Source of the DNA: Archegozetes longisetosus
Taxonomy: Eukaryota > Arthropoda > Arachnida > Sarcoptiformes > Trhypochthoniidae
Direction: 5' to 3'
Length of the DNA stretch: 64,000 nucleotides
Assembly (NCBI GenBank): GCA_018873245.2
Contig: JAEMBT020000005.1
Coordinates: forward strand, 1,624,001 to 1,688,000
Within the stretch, counting starts at the first letter, position 1. The number at the start of each line of letters is the position of its first letter. The position numbers and the translations under genes were made by a program. The notes beneath the pieces are model-generated. The model was given only the letters and a program-made list of their open reading frames with translations, ran no database searches and was not told the DNA's origin. Shown in pieces: positions 1 to 13,233 of this stretch.

Positions 1-254
1 GACTTGTCCACTATAATCGTGAAAAAGATTCACAAACAATTTTGAAAATTGACATCAAAACAGATTTTAATTAAAGAATGTAATGCAGTTCACAATTTTT
101 ATGACACATATTTATCACAATTCAATTAATGCACAATTCAAACACATTCTAGAGAATCATTTAAACAACCGTTTCATTAGTTAAGAAAAATAATAATTTA
201 TAAATTATTTTAAAAATGAGCTATATCTTAATCAACTTCTCGATTTTCTCTCGA

Positions 255-2303
255 CTAAACTTTTTTATTTGCAATTTTTTCCTTTGATTTATTTTTTCTC
301 TTTTTTGAAACAGTGTTACTATTTTCATCAGAAACACTCAATTCTGATGTTTGGCTCTTGTTTTCGTCGGAATTGTCGTCAGATATCCAAACAGTCAAAC
401 ATGTTGGTCGACATGTTGTGTCAACAGACGCTAACATTATGGGATCGGTTTCCAACTGAAAAACAAACAGCTTTAGTTTTTCAGAAGCAATTCAATAAGA
501 AATACCTTTAATAAGTCGAATTCCCAGAGTTTAATAAAACCATCACTAGAAACAGATACGATCCATGTTTTATTTTCTTTGATATTGGGAAAATTGGCCA
601 CACGTTGAAAAGCCTTTAAACGATTATTGTGGGCATTGAATGTGTGAACAGTACATTTCTTTTTAATGTCGTAAATTTGAATGTCGTTACTATCACCACC
701 GATAAGAATTATGTCATTCTATCAAATAAAATATTATTTATTAATAATGCTATCAAATAAATTCAAAAGAAATAGACGTTCTTCATCAAAATTAAACTAT
801 TTGTTAAGGACTTGAAAGCTTAAGCACTACCATCAAGTAATTGATAAAAAGTCATTAAAAAGTCTTAAGTTGACTTTCACTCTTGTTATTATTGTGAATC
901 ACGCTCACATTTATATTATGTTAAGTTTAGGTCATGTTGAATAAAAGCTAATCGCGATCTATAAACTATTGTTTACTGAACGTGATCTCTAACAATGAGA
1001 TAGGAGTTCACTTTCATATGAGAACTCGATTACTTGGTAACTGCTAGTTTTGATTGTGTACACATGCAGCCATTCAATTTTTATGACAAAAGCAAACCAT
1101 TAGTTACTAAAATTAGTTATGTGATCATAAAATCGAAAACTGAGTATTTAGTGAGAGCTCAGTCGATCAATTAAGAAGTTAAGGCCGATATGTACAAGTC
1201 GAGACTAAAACTGTTTTAAACGTGCAGTTGTGCAATGAGGTTTAAAACGCGTTTCAGGTTTAAAGACTTGAAACTGCTTTAAATAGAGTTGTACATACGG
1301 ACTTGAGAGATCAACTTTAAAGAACCTATGCTATGTTCCTCAATACAATCTCTCGTTTGTAACATATATAAACATCATAAGAGTCTAAGCAATAGCTTAA
1401 AACAACATGACTTCTTTAGCAGAAAGTTAGGCTTCAATGTCAAAATAGAAGATAATGTTGCACCTAAACTAAACTGATTTAACCCAGTCCAGTCCAGCCC
1501 AATCTAGCCTGACATCTCTTCTTACACTTTCAAGTTTTATCTCAAGTATGAGCACTGTTGAAGGATCTATTAAACTTACACTTAAAAAGAGCAGACAATT
1601 AACTCTTTTGCCAAAATCAATGCTGTGAACAATTCCTCCAATGGTGATGTCATAGATATCGATTCTCTTTTCGATGGCAACAGCAAAGAATGTACAACTG
1701 GGAGACCAGAGAACGATATGAGCGACAGTCTTAAGGTTTGTCACATAAGCACATCTGCCTTTTATCAAATTCCAAGTTCTCAATGTCTTGTCCTTAGAAA
1801 CAGATAACAACAACTTTCCGGACGGATGAACACTAATGCAATTGATAGCATCCTTATGGCCGCGTAGGGTCTTTTCGCAGGTCCAATTTCGGGTATCCCA
1901 AATACAAATAGTTCCGTCTTCTGAAGAACTAAATAAGTGACTGTTCTTAAAGAACTCCAAATTAGTAATAGTTCCCGAGTGTTGGATGAGAGTTCCGCAA
2001 TCATTGCGTTTTTTCATATTGAATATACGAATCACTTCATCACTACTTCCACTCGCTATAAATTTCGATGAAGAACTCATACATCGAATGCTTCCGCAAT
2101 GAGCTCTGTCGGTGAAACTTTGCTCCAATTCATACGAACCCTTCATTCCATTTAAATAATTTATTTTATGAAACAATTTATCTCAATATACTTAAGACAA
2201 TAGATTGAAAAATGTTTCAAATCATTCATTTAAGACTTACTTCAATGCATTTTAATTGATATCCAATAAGAAATTCTTCATATGTCCCAATTATTACTTC
2301 CAT
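255..2303 (-). CDS. PAK1IP1: PAK1IP1/MAK11-like WD40-repeat protein, four exons
   Basis: Exons in coding order are 2303-2241, 2140-1580, 718-506 and 455-255. All junctions are GT-AG and phase 0, giving 345 residues. The product is a WD40 beta-propeller of the PAK1IP1/MAK11 family, known from yeast and mammals as a nucleolar factor for 60S ribosome assembly and as a binder of p21-activated kinase. I see the family blocks HSGTITNLEF, SSEDGTICIWD, HPSGKLLLSVSKDKTLRTWN, AHIVLWSP and KRIDIYDI, a later SSDGFIKLW repeat, and a lysine-rich C-terminal tail (KKRKNKSKEK) as in human PAK1IP1. It is about 45 residues shorter than the human protein, mainly in the tail. The start is the only ATG that gives a short N-terminal exon (MEVIIGTYEEF) ending in a GTAAGT donor. 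The frame 1469-2176 runs past both ends of exon 2 into introns and must not be read as a gene. AATAAA lies inside the last codons. Confidence 0.95.
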
Positions 2304-2859
2304 TATTTAAATTGATTGAGTTCTTATTTGATTGAAAGCTTCAATTTATAGTAAATAATCATAAATGATTTTTTTAAAGATGTCTTTCAATGTGAGACCA
2401 TTAAAGGCTGATCTCTAAAAGACTACAAAAACTGAAGGCAAAAAATCCATAGAAAGCACGTGAGACTTCAGTTGTATTGCTTTGCATTGCTTTGCATTAT
2501 TCAATTGAACATAAATTATGTTTTGCGCACACCATTTCAACTTCAGTCAACTTTACCAATGGATCAACTTTTCGATGGTTTAAATGAAAACAAAAACATT
2601 CAGGTCTTGCTATAGTTTATTAGAATTTAGCAAAATTAATCAATTACACAATTGGTTCATATTTATCTTACTCATCAGCCAGTATTTCGTTTGACAGGTT
2701 TTATTCTCTTTAGAAATTTAGTTGTTAGTAACTCAGGATTAATAATTTAGATCTAATTTCGTATTGAAAAACCTTAAAAACCAATTTCTTTAAAAATGTT
2801 TAATAATTAATTTATATTTCTTATTGACAAATCAAGTAAAAAATAAAATGTAAGCAAAG
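2304..2859. other. Spacer between the PAK1IP1-like gene and CCT4
   Basis: This 556-base AT-rich spacer must hold the 5' flank of the PAK1IP1-like gene and the 3' end of CCT4, which is transcribed in the same direction. I see no further coding exon and no repeat beyond short A/T runs. Confidence 0.6.
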
Positions 2860-4434
2860 TTAGCGAACAGTCGAAACGATGTCATCGATCTTGAGAATAG
2901 AGCGAACAGTTTCTGATGCGAGAGTTATTGCAGAAATAGTAACGAGTAATGGTTGGACTACATTTTCATTCAAGATATTCGTAACCATTCCTAATCGTAC
3001 ATTAATTCCTGCGCTTTTCTCTCCATTGGCGTGCTTTTGTCTCAACTCAGTGACAGTAGAGATAGGATTGAGCCCCGCGTTTTCAGCTAAAGTGAATGGG
3101 ATAATTTCTAGCGCCTCAGCAAATGCCCGGTAACAAACAGCATCCAAGCCAACCAGCGATCGACTTATCTCGCTTAAACGCAACGATAATTCAATCTCAG
3201 GAGAGCCGCCACCAGCGATCAGAGCTTGCTTGATTACCAAACATCGAATGACACAAAGCGCGTCATGAAGTGATCTATCGGCTTCTTCCAGAACAAGCTT
3301 ATTGGAGCCACGAATTAAAATATTGACCGTTTTGTTCGCATTTTGTCCAGAAACTCCTGTTATTTTGACAAATTTTGCACCTGATATCTCTTCGACAAGA
3401 TCTGCACTCGCCAATGACTCGGCGGTAAAATGATCCAAACTAGCAATCGGTCGACAACCCAACGATTTACAAACAAACTCAATGTCTTCTCTTTCAATAT
3501 CTTTAATGACAGCTATTTTAGTCTTTCCCAAGAAGTGAAGCGCGAGATCGTTGAGCGCGTCGCGAAGTATCGACTTCTGAACCAAAAGGACATTACATCC
3601 AGTCTTTTTGATTTGTTTAATTATATTAAGAATATAATTGCGCTCTTCTTTAAGTATTCGATCCATTTGTGTATAGTCAGAAACGACCACTTGATTATCC
3701 ATATCTGTCTTCGGCGGTGAAATACAGAACTGAATTAAACCAATTTTTGCTTTCTCTACTTTTTTTGCTCCAAAATCATTGGCGAATCTTTGCGGCAGAA
3801 CAAGTCCGTCAATCATTTCGGTGTCATCAAGAGTTCCACCGAGTTTTTTAATTATCTTAATGTCTCTCAAGTCTACTTTATTATTATCTCTAACTTTGAG
3901 GACGGCGTTGACCGCAATCGGAGCCAAAAGTGCCGAATGTTGCGAGACAACTTTACTGTTAAGACTAGTGGTCGCAACTTTAACCAGTGCTTCGGTATCG
4001 TTCAGATCCACCCCAATAGCCATTGACTCTAATACTTCGATACACTTTTTAGCCGCACTCTGAAAGGCATCGCTGATTCTAGTCGGATGTATTCCTTTAT
4101 TCAGTAGTTTAGAAGCAGCATCGAGAAGAGATCCGGCAATAACCACAACAGAAGTAGTCCCGTCACCTGCCTCAATGTCTTGAGCTTTGCTCAACTCGAC
4201 CAACATCTTGGCAGCCGGATGTATCACTTGCATCTGCTTAAGAATAGTTGCGCCGTCGTTAGTGATGGTCACGTCGCCATTGGATGCCTGAATCATTTTG
4301 TCCATTCCTTTTGGTCCCAATGAAGTTCTGATGGCATCAGCCACAGCTTTGGCTGCAGTCATGTTACTCGACCGGATTTGTTGCGGCTTTTCTTTGTCTT
4401 TATAAGTTTGTTCACTTCTCTGTTGATTTGTCAT
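2860..4434 (-). CDS. CCT4: T-complex protein 1 subunit delta (TRiC/CCT chaperonin)
   Basis: A single uninterrupted frame of 524 residues encodes the delta subunit of the cytosolic group II chaperonin, which folds actin, tubulin and many WD40 proteins in an ATP-driven eight-subunit double ring. The ATP-site motifs are intact: LGPKGMDKM (about 39-47), TNDGATIL (58-65) and GDGTT with the catalytic Asp (90-94). The late equatorial GGGSPEIE block is at 408-415, and the protein ends in [13 protein letters not shown], as CCT4 proteins do. Stretches such as [33 protein letters not shown] and [11 protein letters not shown] identify delta rather than another subunit. The human protein is 539 residues; the difference is in the variable N-terminus. 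The lack of any intron is notable but common for this family in compact arthropod genomes. Its client class includes the WD40 protein encoded just downstream, but that adjacency is probably chance. Confidence 0.99.
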   Translation of the reverse strand: MTNQQRSEQTYKDKEKPQQIRSSNMTAAKAVADAIRTSLGPKGMDKMIQASNGDVTITNDGATILKQMQVIHPAAKMLVELSKAQDIEAGDGTTSVVVIAGSLLDAASKLLNKGIHPTRISDAFQSAAKKCIEVLESMAIGVDLNDTEALVKVATTSLNSKVVSQHSALLAPIAVNAVLKVRDNNKVDLRDIKIIKKLGGTLDDTEMIDGLVLPQRFANDFGAKKVEKAKIGLIQFCISPPKTDMDNQVVVSDYTQMDRILKEERNYILNIIKQIKKTGCNVLLVQKSILRDALNDLALHFLGKTKIAVIKDIEREDIEFVCKSLGCRPIASLDHFTAESLASADLVEEISGAKFVKITGVSGQNANKTVNILIRGSNKLVLEEADRSLHDALCVIRCLVIKQALIAGGGSPEIELSLRLSEISRSLVGLDAVCYRAFAEALEIIPFTLAENAGLNPISTVTELRQKHANGEKSAGINVRLGMVTNILNENVVQPLLVTISAITLASETVRSILKIDDIVSTVR

Positions 4435-5494
4435 CTTTTATATCGTTTACTATTACTTCACAATTTACTAATTGATGATTATATAAATATTTGTTATTAA
4501 ATCGAAAGTAATGATGACTTCGTAAATGCTTTAACACAATGAAAATGTGCTCCAAATTAGGGCCTATTCTATTGAGTCACGTGATGCGTACGTCAAATTA
4601 TGTGTCAGCTATTGTTCAAACTCATATAAAAATAAGCGCTAGTTTCAAAGTCATGCTAACTTTGATTAGATCAGTTTTTCTAAAATTAATATATCATTTA
4701 TATTTTAAAATCAGTTTATATTGATTAAACTACTGCTGTACGACCAGAATTTAATAATATGCGGATAATACGTTGGAAGTACGCTATTAAAGCTGGGCTA
4801 TACTTTATAGTATTGTTATGATATTCCAAAGTAATCTCTAATATTTAACAATCTCGCACAAATCGTCACCAAATCCATCAAAACATCCTACCCTATGATT
4901 CTCATCGATTAAAGACATCTTTAACTATTGTTTGAATACCTTCTTTTAATCTAAATAATTAAATAAGCTATTAATAGAGGAAAGTTAATCTTAAGTAGGA
5001 TCTGTAATTTCCAAATATACTTAGCTTTTAATGTGATTAGAAAATGAAAGTCAGGTCTCTTTCAACCATAATAAGACCCAAAGTAATAAAAAGAGTATAC
5101 TTTTAACAATTATGAAGTAATTTATTTAAAAGTTTGATTGTAAGTCTAAGTACTTATTTTAGGCAATATCTTTTACTTAATTTATCCTAAGATTGAGTTT
5201 CCAATATTGTAATCCTTATAGATTGTCACATAAAAGATAAATGGAATCATCAGAAATAGAGTGTGTGATTGCATTTATTGATATACGATTGATGCAAAAG
5301 AATGATTTATTTAAATTACATTAAATAATGCGAATACAATATTATGATAAATGCGATAATAATAAGCAAATCAAATTTTAAAGCAAAAGCACAATTGATT
5401 TTCAATTTAGTAGTAAAATATCGATTTATTAAATTAACTTGATTTGAAAATAATAAAAAAATTTAGTGATTAATTGCAAGAATGAATCAATTCC
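4435..5494. other. Spacer: CCT4 5' flank and 3' end of the SGT1-like gene
   Basis: No supported exon is present. Next to the CCT4 start there is an A/T-rich flank with a TATATAA-like run around 4478-4486 (reverse strand). At the other end, an AATAAA polyadenylation signal for the SGT1-like gene reads on the minus strand at 5425-5430, about 65 bases after its stop. The 61-codon frame at 4539-4724 on the plus strand has no recognisable content. Confidence 0.5.
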
Positions 5495-6819
5495 TTAGTC
5501 AGTTTCTGTGGCTAAATTTTGAGTCAAACTTTCACATACTTCATCAGTATTTAAGTCAATTTCATTTTTGACATCCGATTCATTCTTGAGGTCATCAATA
5601 TTGAGCGCATTAGAACCGCTTTCATTAAACCTTTTATTCATAGCACGTCTGACTTCTTCGCCTCCTTTCTCGTAGATTTCACGAATGAGTTCGTCAACAG
5701 TTCCATCGGAAGTATTGGCTTCTTTTTCTTTCTCTTTGAATTCAGTGACAATTCTATCTAAATTTTCCAAATCTTTATCATTTTTGACAGAATTATCCTC
5801 AACAATATCTGTTGGCGACAAAGTGACTAAAGTATAATTGAAACCCTTTTCATGATTGGCCATAACTTCACTACAATTGGCACTACAATCAACACCGTTG
5901 TCTTCAATTAGATCAATGTTATTGTCATTTCCATTATCAACAGCTGAACAACTGGGTTCAGGTGAGGCTTGACTTATCAGAGTAGACGACACTTTATGAT
6001 TTTGAGGCAAATTAGTGCTCTTAATAGTTTGAGACATGGCCTCCAAATTAGACCAGCGACCAAGATCTCTCTTCTTAAGACATATCTCCAGCTTCGAAAC
6101 AGTCAAATGCCAATTACTCAGCGCAACATTAATCGGCTTAAAAAGACTCAGTTTGACATTATACACACTGCCATCAGATAACTTACAGCACCAGAAGAGT
6201 GTGTTCTCAGTGAACTCAACCTTAACGTCGCTTTCGTTAAGGTTAGGGATATGTATAGTTATGTTGACGTTTGAGTTCGTTTGATACCAATCATACTTTG
6301 GACTAAAACACGAATTCCCGAAACTGTCTTCCAAACTGGTGTTCACTCTATTGATAGCAATGTTGGCCTTTTTGCTGGCATTTTGTTGAACGAAACCGAC
6401 GAAGGAAATGGGTCTTTTGCCGCTCTTGTCTGGCAATACTTCCAAACTCTGCCAACGCTTTCGATCAGTTTTCTTCAGTTTGATTTCTAACTTCGATGGC
6501 GAAACAGTCCAGTTGCTTTCGGAGACATAAATGGTTTTAAATAGGTTGAAATGAAGCTTAAATTCATTGCCATCAGCCAGATTACAGCTGACATCAAGTA
6601 TTTCGTCGATTAGCTTGACTTTTACGTCGCTTTCCTTCAAGTTTTTAATCATAACGTTGAGAATGACATGACTTGAGGTTTGATACCTAAAAGATAAATT
6701 AAAGTTAAGTGAATAACGAATTAATTAGAGATAAAAGAGTTGAGATGTTGATGAAGAGAGTAATACCAGTCATATATATTTCTGGTGGCACTAAAATTTC
6801 CAGTACTTTCTTCCAGCAT
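5495..6819 (-). CDS. SGT1-like co-chaperone with two tandem CS domains
   Basis: Exon 1 is 6819-6767 and exon 2 is 6686-5495. The split codon is TG|G (Trp), giving 414 residues. SGT1 proteins are HSP90 co-chaperones acting in kinetochore assembly and protein-complex maturation. Two CS (p23-like) domains follow each other at about 15-102 and 148-234. Each opens with DWYQT and carries the SGT1-type features: an ESDVKV strand, a hydrophobic core, and a KLEIxLKKxDxxRW close. An acidic, low-complexity linker follows. Then comes a short SGS-like block at about 347-379 (ELIREIYEKGGEEVRRAMNK, then FNESG), close to the SGS block of SGT1. The TPR region of plant, yeast and vertebrate SGT1 is absent. The usual SGS end (a Trp/Asp-rich stretch) is also missing and is replaced by an acidic tail. 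I read it as a divergent SGT1 relative that duplicated its CS domain; whether it replaces a normal SGT1 or is a paralogue cannot be told here. Confidence 0.88.
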
Positions 6820-7424
6820 TTTCTCAACTATCACTTAATTGAGAGCTTCAGTTCAATAATAATAGATTAATGTTAATAATAATTGGTTTAAATGGTAATT
6901 AGTTGAAATAGTTTTGAATTAATGTATTGTTTTTGTTGAAGTGATCCATATAAAGATGGCTGCAGTCAGTCATTAAACATATATCTGATTTTTGCTAATT
7001 TATATTAATTTTATTTCAATTTATATCAATTTGTTTCTATAAATTAATTTTGAAAATTTATTTATCATTCAATCAATACTTGCAATATTATTGAATATTT
7101 GTTTATTATTTTTATATGAATGATAAATAATATGTAAATTGAATTAGAAACATGCAAATATACAAATCATTGCTTTTATATAACTTTATTTGAAGAGTTG
7201 TCCGCTTGGAGCCATTCCAATCGAGTGAAATATTTTTTCTTTAGAAAATTAGCGCTAAATTCAATTAAATTGTTTGCTATACTTTATTGAATTTGAATCA
7301 AACAAAAAAGTACAATAAAAAATGATAGGATTAGGATTTAAATAAGAATTTAATTCGTAAACACTACTTGCAAATAATATACTATAAAAGAGTTAATTAT
7401 TGCAAAATTGATCCCAAATCATTT
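6820..7424. other. Spacer upstream of the SGT1-like gene
   Basis: This is A/T-rich sequence with no coding signal. A minus-strand AATAAA at 7283-7288, about 137 bases past the stop of the membrane-protein gene, is its likely polyadenylation signal. Confidence 0.5.
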
Positions 7425-7937
7425 CTAGTCTGGCGCAGTCGAAACTTTGGAGCCATAGGCACCCATCGCAGTACTCAGTGTATCGCTCTTTACAGATAAT
7501 TTCTGACCTTCACTACTTTGAGGATTTTTCCAAGACTTTTTCAAGTTGATCTTATTTGCCAAACTTTTGACTAGATTTTTATGTTTCGATTGACTCTGTC
7601 TGTTCGCTGATTCTTTCATGTCTTTACTTTTTTTGATGAAATGCTCTTGTGATCGAACGGTTGCCTTTTCCATGATCGTTGACTGAGGACTTGTTTTGTC
7701 TTCTGAGCTTCTGTTTGACTTGACTTCTGGTTTGGATCGATAGCAACAGTAATATAAAACAAAAATGCAAATTAGAAGAACTATAACACATATAGTTGGA
7801 ATAGCAACGAATAAAACAATGGAAGCAGTTTTATCTTCTGGTGGTTTTTCTGTTTCAATCGAAGAACTGTTTGTTTGAGACAATACAAAAGTGTTAAGAG
7901 TCACTTTAGATAAAATTAAAATAATGATTGAAAACAT
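7425..7937 (-). CDS. Unrecognised single-pass type I membrane protein
   Basis: A 170-residue frame starts at the ATG at 7937; the frame is open further upstream but has no other ATG. The N-terminus looks like a cleavable signal peptide (MFSIIILILS, ending near VLSQ). It is followed by a very short, Ser/Thr-rich and acidic ectodomain of about 18 residues with an NSSS glycosylation sequon. A strong transmembrane helix spans about 39-63 and ends in YYCCYR, a likely palmitoylation site. The cytoplasmic tail of about 105 residues is highly basic and Ser/Lys-rich. The layout, with a tiny outside and a large basic inside, suggests an adaptor-like or membrane-tethering protein. I recognise no family, and the function is unknown. 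An upstream exon cannot be excluded, because a possible acceptor lies just before the frame. Confidence 0.6.
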   Translation of the reverse strand: MFSIIILILSKVTLNTFVLSQTNSSSIETEKPPEDKTASIVLFVAIPTICVIVLLICIFVLYYCCYRSKPEVKSNRSSEDKTSPQSTIMEKATVRSQEHFIKKSKDMKESANRQSQSKHKNLVKSLANKINLKKSWKNPQSSEGQKLSVKSDTLSTAMGAYGSKVSTAPD

Positions 7938-10900
7938 TGCATAACTTTTCACTATCAATGAGCTGTTATATGTCTATAGTTTTTAACTGATTTCTTACCA
8001 GCTGATAAGAAAAGTTTTAGAAATAATTATTTTTCAATTAATGAATCGTTGAATCAATTTAAAACTGAACAATGATCGACTTCATTTGTGAGTGAGGTCT
8101 GACATTGTTGTAAGTTGTGCTGAAATTTATCGAACCAAACTTAATATATTATTATGAGTAATAAGTACAATAAATAACCAAACAAATAAGTACGGTAATT
8201 AAACATATCGGCCTGGATGACAGCAATATCGGCTCTCATTCTGAAGTCTACTGAGTTATATGAAAAAATTTGTTTAGTTGAATGATCCACAATATTAGTT
8301 TTAATCTGATTGTTTAACCTCAAAAGTTAAGAATCGGGTAATTTTTAATTATGGCTTATCCTATTTATTATGGTTCAATCACGATATATTATTGAAAGCT
8401 CATAAATAAGTTTACCCATAATAATCTTAGAAGTATTGACTAATTTTTATCCCTATTTTTCTTAATTGTTCAAATGAATCACTTTAAGAACTGATTCAAT
8501 TCATGCAGATGTTAGTGCGAGACAACAACTGATTATTTAATTGAAACGGTTTTATCTGAACCGACAAGTTTTTCAAACCCATTTATCATAAATAGGCATT
8601 CATTCAGTTAAATTTTAGTCAAAATAACAAAATCGACTTCAATAGAGTTTGATTTGACTGAAATTCTATTTAAAAGTGATTTCATGGCATATTCGCCACA
8701 AATGAAACTATCTTTTTGTAATTATGTCAACACCTTTGTGAACGAAAGAGAGGCCATAGAAGGATTTCCTGCGATTCCAGAAACAAGAACAGAGTAAAGC
8801 TGGTCGCTGCCAGTCAGCGATCAAAAGTCTAAAAAGTTACTGTAATTATGATCTTAAAATAGTTGAATTTTGTTATTTTTATTTGAAGGCAATTAAAGCA
8901 ATTGTTTGTCATGTAGGTAGGTAATGACTTGAACTGACCAGCACTTGTATTAGTTCAGTTAAATGTAGCCGAATGCAAATATTCGGAGGGTTTACTGAAA
9001 ATACTATAATAATTATTTGAAAACATCTGCTTTAAGTACTTTCAGTCTTAATTTAATGTGTCTTAAAAAGTGCTTGAGATGAAGTCGAGGATCTTAAAAC
9101 AATGAAAAAATCAATTCAAAATTTATATGTATGTTGCCATCGGTTCAATAAACTTTCTAAAGGTGGTTCTTTCAGAGACTGAAAAAGGATGTTTGTTACC
9201 AGTGATGGTGTATTTAGAATTTTGATTTTATTTAAACTGATGACTAATCAAAGTTTTACATTAAGTTAATCGATGTATGTCTGAATCTAATGGATTTTAA
9301 AGGATAAAAGCTGCTAAAAATTTTAGTAAACTTGCTGTTGTGTTGAAATATGAGGCATCGAAAGTACTTTAATTGGTAAGAATACCAGTAGGCATTGATC
9401 GTGAATTTATGATTGAAAAAGCTTGAAACATTTTGATTCCTTTTGCTATCCAATTCTAGTTATAAGTTTTTGACATCTAATATCAAATATAAGTCATTTA
9501 TTTCAGACTCACGTTTGGCCTCGCAGAACAATATACCGGAAATTTTGTTGCTGAGAAAAGTTTTCAACAGAGAAGTAGTCAGTAATAAGAAGCTGAGTAA
9601 AGGAAGTAAGATTATGGATGCGAAATCGAGTATCATCTCTACTGACAAATGGGCTTTTCGGTAGTCCAAATGACTCCAAATTCAATAACGAATCGACAAA
9701 TAAAAAGCAACCAATATTTTTAGCAGAAAAGAAAGATACGCTTTCATCAGTGGCAAACATTACAGACTCAATGACAGCCAAAAACTAATGAACTTTTAGT
9801 TAACATTCAAACTATTGACTAAAAACACTGAAGAACTAAACATCTCTCTAGAATTACAGCAAAACACACGAAGGAATTCAAATTTGTTGAAAGTTTGACT
9901 GATACAGTCCTCAAATAACAGAGAGTCAACTTTTTGATGATAGTTAAACTAATGGAAAACAGAGTAGAAAGTGATTTGTATATTTTTAAAGACTGAAACT
10001 TTTTTCGATAGATAAATATTACAAACAGAATAAAGGATTATTCGAAAACCTCACAAGAAATATGCAATACTCTTCTAACTGATAAATTGAAAATTCATTA
10101 ATAAGCCGCAGCCTTTGACAAAAATCTGTTTTATTGATTAAAGCTTTCAGTTTTTGATTCTTAAAATTGTATGTATTGAAAGAAGTTTTCCAGGCAACTT
10201 CCGATTAACAAAAACAGATTTTATTAGATTGAACCTACAATTTTTGCCAAATTTTACGGTTTTGTTCAAATTTTGAGATAAATTTTAGTTGAAATAATGT
10301 TAAAAATATCTAAATTTAGTTTATTTTGTTTGAGATTCCATATTGACATATGAATACTTGAATGGATAGATGCACATAAGCTCAGAAAACTTTATTGTAA
10401 GCCCAATTAAGTCAAAGATTACTTGCATATAATTAACCTTTTATTGCTTAGAGTATTGAAAATATGTGATAATTATAACGAAGTTGGTTCGTTTTGTATT
10501 TTTAAATTACCATATCTTGTGTTCGTATCAATAAGATCGAGTTCACTTCATGACTGGCTTCTAAAATCAAAATTGCCTTAAATAGTGGTTTGATATGAAC
10601 AAACGATAAAGAGATGAATTAGTGCGAAATTTTAAGTTTAATTTATTAAGACTAATAAATAAAATATGCGTTTGTGTATTTAGATCTATATTATGTATGT
10701 ACTAGCAGTAAGTTTTCATACAAGATATTAAAGTCGATTCAACTTTTCAGACATCAGTTTCCAGGTACTAATACAGTAGTTTAAAAATATGACCGTTTAT
10801 TATCTTCAATTCAAGCTGTTCTTTAACGATCTCATTAAACAAGGAACAAGAAAGTCAATTGATAGTCCCGTCCAACAGTTCAGTCAAACTACAGAAGAAA

Positions 10901-13225
10901 GAGAAAAAATTTGAGACTTAGCCGCAAACGTAAAGACAAATTGAAAAAGATAATGGAATATCACTTCTACTCTTGAATAGTGACTCCGAACAAATCGAAA
11001 GATGAATCACCGAAACAAATAAAAATCACTTGACTTACAAGAGAAATGATGTCATACATAGAGAAGTGAATGATTATATGAAAGAGAAGGACACTTTGGT
11101 GCCGTCAAACCAGTCATCTATAAGACGATGTATGAAAGATTTGATGTCAAAATGATGAATAGGCAATCGATCGCTAAAGAGGGATAGGATTACGAAAATA
11201 ACGTTAATTTAGAGATATGTTTGGTTTGAAGATTGCTTCAAAGTTGGTTTGAAAGGAGTGATAAGAATATTATGAAAATGGTCGACACTTTGAACACCGA
11301 AACTACTGTTTATCTCATTATGGGATGTTGTTCTACACTTTAGTTCAATCTCTTCAGGCTAAACTATCGATAATATTAGCAAAATTTCAAACCCATAGGT
11401 AGTGGAACTTATTATTCAATTGGTTTGTGGGTTCGAATAATTAATTTTGAAATTTTGTCAGTCCTTAGGCATACCTGTGAGCCAGTTGAAAGCTTGGAAT
11501 ACCTCACAGTAAATACATTGTTCGTTCAATCTACTTATTAATAGTTGCAATCAAATTAGAATCGCACATTTAAGTGTTTGTTATGTTAGAATATCTTTCA
11601 TTCAATTTTCAACAGTAAATCTCAATTTTTTATTTATATTGATTTATGTAGGAAATGAACCGATTTGCGACAAGTCACTTAATTGCTGCAATCGAAGGCA
11701 TTCTGTATTTTCAACCGTTAGAGATACGTGACAGACTCTGGTGGGCTAAGCAGTACGAAGTCTGATATTAGGTCGGGTGGTACTGTCCTCTACAGCATAA
11801 TTAGTGGAAAATTGTCGTCTGATAGCAGTCAGACTAAATGTTTTAAACACGTACCTAAAAAATAGAATATGTACTTATCCAAAAAAATACTTAACAACTT
11901 TTAGATTTGTTCAGCAGTAAAAATCTTGGTTTGCAATCATCATAAGACTTGATAATATTTGAACTGACTTTTTATTTGAAGATTTGATTAAAAATTTAGA
12001 AAATAGAATAAGAATCGAAGACTCGCGAGAAATTATATTTTGAAACAAAAACTTGTCTCACATGAAGTGTTCACTAATGAATAATTACTTCACAACAAAT
12101 AGCTTATTATGAACGATCTAATGACGGTTATATTGAAGTTACACGAAAATGTTCGGAAGGTTTATATAGAAGTTTATCTATTTTGCCGTCAATTGGAAAC
12201 TATTTAAATCCCATAGATTGAGATCGAGATAGGAAAGTTCGTAGAAAAGAATACAAGGGCATGTTCTCAAACCAATTACTCGAAGATAATGATTCAATTA
12301 ATTTAACTGAATCGTGTAACCAAATATTAGAAGTAATCGATTAAAGACCGCGAAATCTGCATTTTAAAGTTCGCCTAGTCGAAAATTTGTGCACTCAAAA
12401 CGATATAAGAGTACAATACCTTACTTCCTAAGATATAAGTTTCAAGTCATTCAATCATATTTATATCACTCTGAAAACAATCAGTTTATTTGATTTCACA
12501 ACTAATCGATCTAATCCATAACTTTTAACGATAACAACAGAAGTTATATCAACTTTTTTGTATGATTTTTGCTTAAGCTAATCAAATTATTGCAAGAGTC
12601 TTGTTTTTGATTTGTTGTGAAAATATGCTTAAATTATTAGCAAATTTTGACACTTACGATAAAGAAAGTGTTTGCTAAAATTAATCGGACATATCCTTTG
12701 AAATAAATTGAAATGATTGAATACTACGTTAAGCGACTCAAAACCATTATATGACAATGAGAACTGAGAAAAGTTATACACCGAAGTAGAAGTTCAAAAG
12801 CAACTATGGTTTGAAATATTTCTTAATTTATGAGTCTTAGTTCAAAATAGTGCAAAGTTTTTACCTTTACGTCAAACATCATCAGAAAGTGAAACAAAAA
12901 TTGAACTTATTCCTTATGTAATGTTTATATAAATTTAGGACTTATCGTACAAATCATTTACTCATTGTTTTGAAAGCTTACCATTTAATTAGCTTAGCAT
13001 GATTTAGCAACTAATTCATAGTTGACATGGTATGAAATTTGTACTTTCATATTCACAGCTGAAGCTTGAGAAAAACAGTTTAGTACAATTTCAACTCAAT
13101 TTTTGTCAAACCATAAGATTTAGTTCAAATAAATAATACATTGAATGAAACACTAAGAAAAATTGAAGCCAAATATTTTAGATTTTGTTGGAAAAGTATT
13201 TTGTTTTTGAGCAAAAGATTTTTTC

Positions 13226-13233
13226 CGTGGGAA
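13226..13233 (+). promoter_or_regulatory. Su(H)/CSL-type motif CGTGGGAA
   Basis: This is an exact match to the high-affinity core bound by the Notch-pathway factor Su(H)/CSL. It is the first of three such matches within 2.6 kb. It is a motif match only; no binding is shown. Confidence 0.3.

Noticed and set aside
1469..1579. C-terminal extension of the WD40 frame
   Set aside because: It follows an AGT|GTAAGT donor and departs from the PAK1IP1 alignment; the frame resumes properly in the exon at 506-718.
8684..8797. 37-codon frame starting MAYSPQMKLS
   Set aside because: Too short to judge, no flanking signals, no recognisable content.
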